Assembly (NCBI GenBank): GCA_045538075.1
Contig: JAZSQT010000162.1
Coordinates: 1 to 6,746, forward strand
Reading direction: 5' to 3'
Source: JAZSQT01 sp045538075
GTDB lineage: Bacteria > Chrysiogenota > Deferribacteres > Deferribacterales > Mucispirillaceae
Length of the DNA: 6,746 bases
Notes under the pieces: generated by a model
Told to the model about the DNA's origin: nothing
Database searches by the model: none
The model's input: only the letters and a program-made list of their open reading frames with translations
In this document: one piece after another, positions 5,502 to 6,746 of the stretch
Position numbering within the stretch: the first letter of the stretch is position 1
How the letters are laid out: every line of letters begins with the position of its first letter
Made by a program: the position numbers and the translations under genes

Positions 5502-6632
5502 ATGAAAGATAATTCTGTTGGTGCTGTAACAACGCAACAAATAACTTTTAAAGACGAATTTTTTCTTCAAAGTGGTCGTGTTATTAGTCCTATTACTATA
5601 GCTTATGAAACTTATGGCACGTTAAATAAAGAAAAAGATAATGCAATTTTAATATGCCATGCGTTGACTGGGTCTGCCCATGCTGCAGGATATTATGCAA
5701 ACGATGAAGATAAAATTGGCTGGTGGGACGATATGATTGGTCCGTCTAAAGCCTTTGATACTAATAAATATTTTATAATCTCTTCAAATATACTTGGCAG
5801 TTGTTACGGCACTACTGGTCCATCATCAATAGATAACACTACAGGAAAGCCTTACGGCATACGTTTTCCAGTAGTAACTATTAAAGATATGGTAAAATTA
5901 CAGAAAAAATTATTAAATAAATTAGGCATAGACAAATTACTATCAGTTGCAGGTGGCTCCTTAGGAGGTATGCAAGCTCTTGAATGGGGTGTTACTTATC
6001 CTGATAATGTAGAAAGTATAATTGTTATATCGTCGGCTGGGCGTATTACTCCAATGGCTATAGCTTTTAATACTATAGCACGTTTTGCAATAAAAAAAGA
6101 TCCAAATTGGCTTGATGGCGACTATTACGGCAAAAATATACCAAGAGACGGTTTAGCAATAGGCAGAATGGCTGGTCATATTACGTATCTTTCTGATAAT
6201 GCTTTTCATAAAAAATTTGGTCGTAGGTTAGGTAGCCAAGAAAGTATATACGATTTTAATAGTGTTTATGAAGTAGAAAACTATCTCCATTATAATGGAT
6301 ATAAGTTTACAGAACGTTTTGATGCAAATAGTTATTTGTATTTATTAAAAGCTATGGATATATTTGATTTGTCATACGGTTTTGGCTCCTATGAAGAGGC
6401 TTTAAAAATGCTTACGGCAAAAACATTGCTTATTGATTATACAACAGATTTTTTGTTTCCACCTTACCAAACAGATGAAATTGTAGATATTATGACGAAA
6501 TGTGGCAACGAACCAGAGCGAGTTACTATAGAATCAGATTTTGGTCATGACGCTTTTTTGTTAGAATCTAAAGAACAATCAGAAGTAATTTCTGCTTTTT
6601 TACAAAAAATTAGAAGTGCTTTTAATTATTAA
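5502..6632 (+). CDS. metX: Homoserine O-acetyltransferase (MetX)
   Basis: A 376-residue alpha/beta-hydrolase-fold enzyme that transfers an acetyl group from acetyl-CoA to homoserine, supplying the substrate of MetY. The conserved start SVGAVTTQ, the oxyanion-region motif CHALTGSAH (52-60), GPYGIRFPVVTIKDM-type residues near 117-130, the nucleophile elbow GGSLGGMQ (Ser153) and FDANSYLYLLKAMDIFDL (273-290) are all clear. The catalytic triad is completed by Asp316 in TDFLFPP and His349 in GHDAFL. The ATG lies 17 bases after the metY stop, with a modest purine-rich stretch (agagaag, 5489-5495) as ribosome binding site. Some MetX-family members use succinyl-CoA or serine. Acetyl specificity is inferred from pairing with MetY and is not read from diagnostic residues. 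No MetW gene is seen in the 114 bases downstream. Confidence 0.94.
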   Translation: MKDNSVGAVTTQQITFKDEFFLQSGRVISPITIAYETYGTLNKEKDNAILICHALTGSAHAAGYYANDEDKIGWWDDMIGPSKAFDTNKYFIISSNILGSCYGTTGPSSIDNTTGKPYGIRFPVVTIKDMVKLQKKLLNKLGIDKLLSVAGGSLGGMQALEWGVTYPDNVESIIVISSAGRITPMAIAFNTIARFAIKKDPNWLDGDYYGKNIPRDGLAIGRMAGHITYLSDNAFHKKFGRRLGSQESIYDFNSVYEVENYLHYNGYKFTERFDANSYLYLLKAMDIFDLSYGFGSYEEALKMLTAKTLLIDYTTDFLFPPYQTDEIVDIMTKCGNEPERVTIESDFGHDAFLLESKEQSEVISAFLQKIRSAFNY

Positions 6633-6746
6633 TGTTATTTTAGTATCAATAGTAAATATCACAATTCTTTGAAACTAATAAATCAAAATCTTTAAAAATT
6701 ATCTAATACAAAACATTTTTTTACTATGTTTAAAATTTACTTCTTA
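6633..6746. other. AT-rich stretch after metX, no supportable feature
   Basis: No open reading frame with a ribosome binding site starts here, and no GC-containing hairpin followed by a T-run is visible, so a metX terminator cannot be placed. A 6-bp AT-rich dyad (aaacat 6711-6716, atgttt 6726-6731) has its T-run inside the loop and does not look like a terminator. Confidence 0.5.

Noticed and set aside
6711..6731. Hairpin aaacat/atgttt as a metX terminator
   Set aside because: The stem has only one G-C pair and the T-run is in the loop and not after the stem.

Overview
The window is ordinary chromosomal housekeeping DNA from an AT-rich bacterium. Ribosomal protein L27 starts directly with MAHKKAGG and lacks the cleaved N-terminal extension typical of Firmicutes. 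A DciA-type (DUF721) helicase operator is present, and methionine is made through a MetX/MetY pair. Together these suggest a low-GC Gram-negative or early-branching lineage. A Deferribacterota (Mucispirillum-like) host is my best guess, but it rests on general resemblance and is weakly held. I see no phage, insertion sequence, CRISPR array, toxin-antitoxin pair or RNA gene.

Layout. Bases 1-80 hold a structured non-coding segment resembling the dispersed 'GTCATT...GCGAG...CGTGGCAATCC' repeats of many bacterial genomes. A sigma70-type promoter (116-144) then drives rplU-rpmA (ribosomal proteins L21 and L27), which ends in a clear intrinsic terminator (808-838). Five genes follow on the minus strand, convergent with rplU-rpmA. 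In order of transcription from the right they are a divergent methyltransferase-like gene (3354-4007), obgE (2289-3293), a dciA-like gene (1844-2296, overlapping obgE by 8 nt), def (1308-1832), and a small zinc-ribbon gene (931-1215) that seems to have its own promoter. A 208-base divergent intergenic region (4008-4215) separates this block from a plus-strand metY-metX operon (4216-6632). The last 114 bases are AT-rich with no supportable feature.

How the genes work together. L21, L27 and Obg all belong to the large ribosomal subunit: two are structural proteins and one is an assembly GTPase. Peptide deformylase processes nascent chains at the ribosomal exit, and DciA links the block to replication initiation. 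MetX acetylates homoserine and MetY converts O-acetylhomoserine plus sulfide to homocysteine, so the right-hand operon is the direct-sulfhydrylation entry to methionine.

The points most worth a second look are the break and inversion of the usual rplU-rpmA-obgE order, a methyltransferase-like protein that seems to have lost its SAM-binding half, an rplU Shine-Dalgarno placed in a small hairpin loop, and a Thr in the Obg G4 motif. Two starts were corrected. The metY and methyltransferase frames can be extended upstream from GTG and TTG codons, but the internal ATGs with good ribosome binding sites are far better supported. I found nothing that I would call a new biological system.
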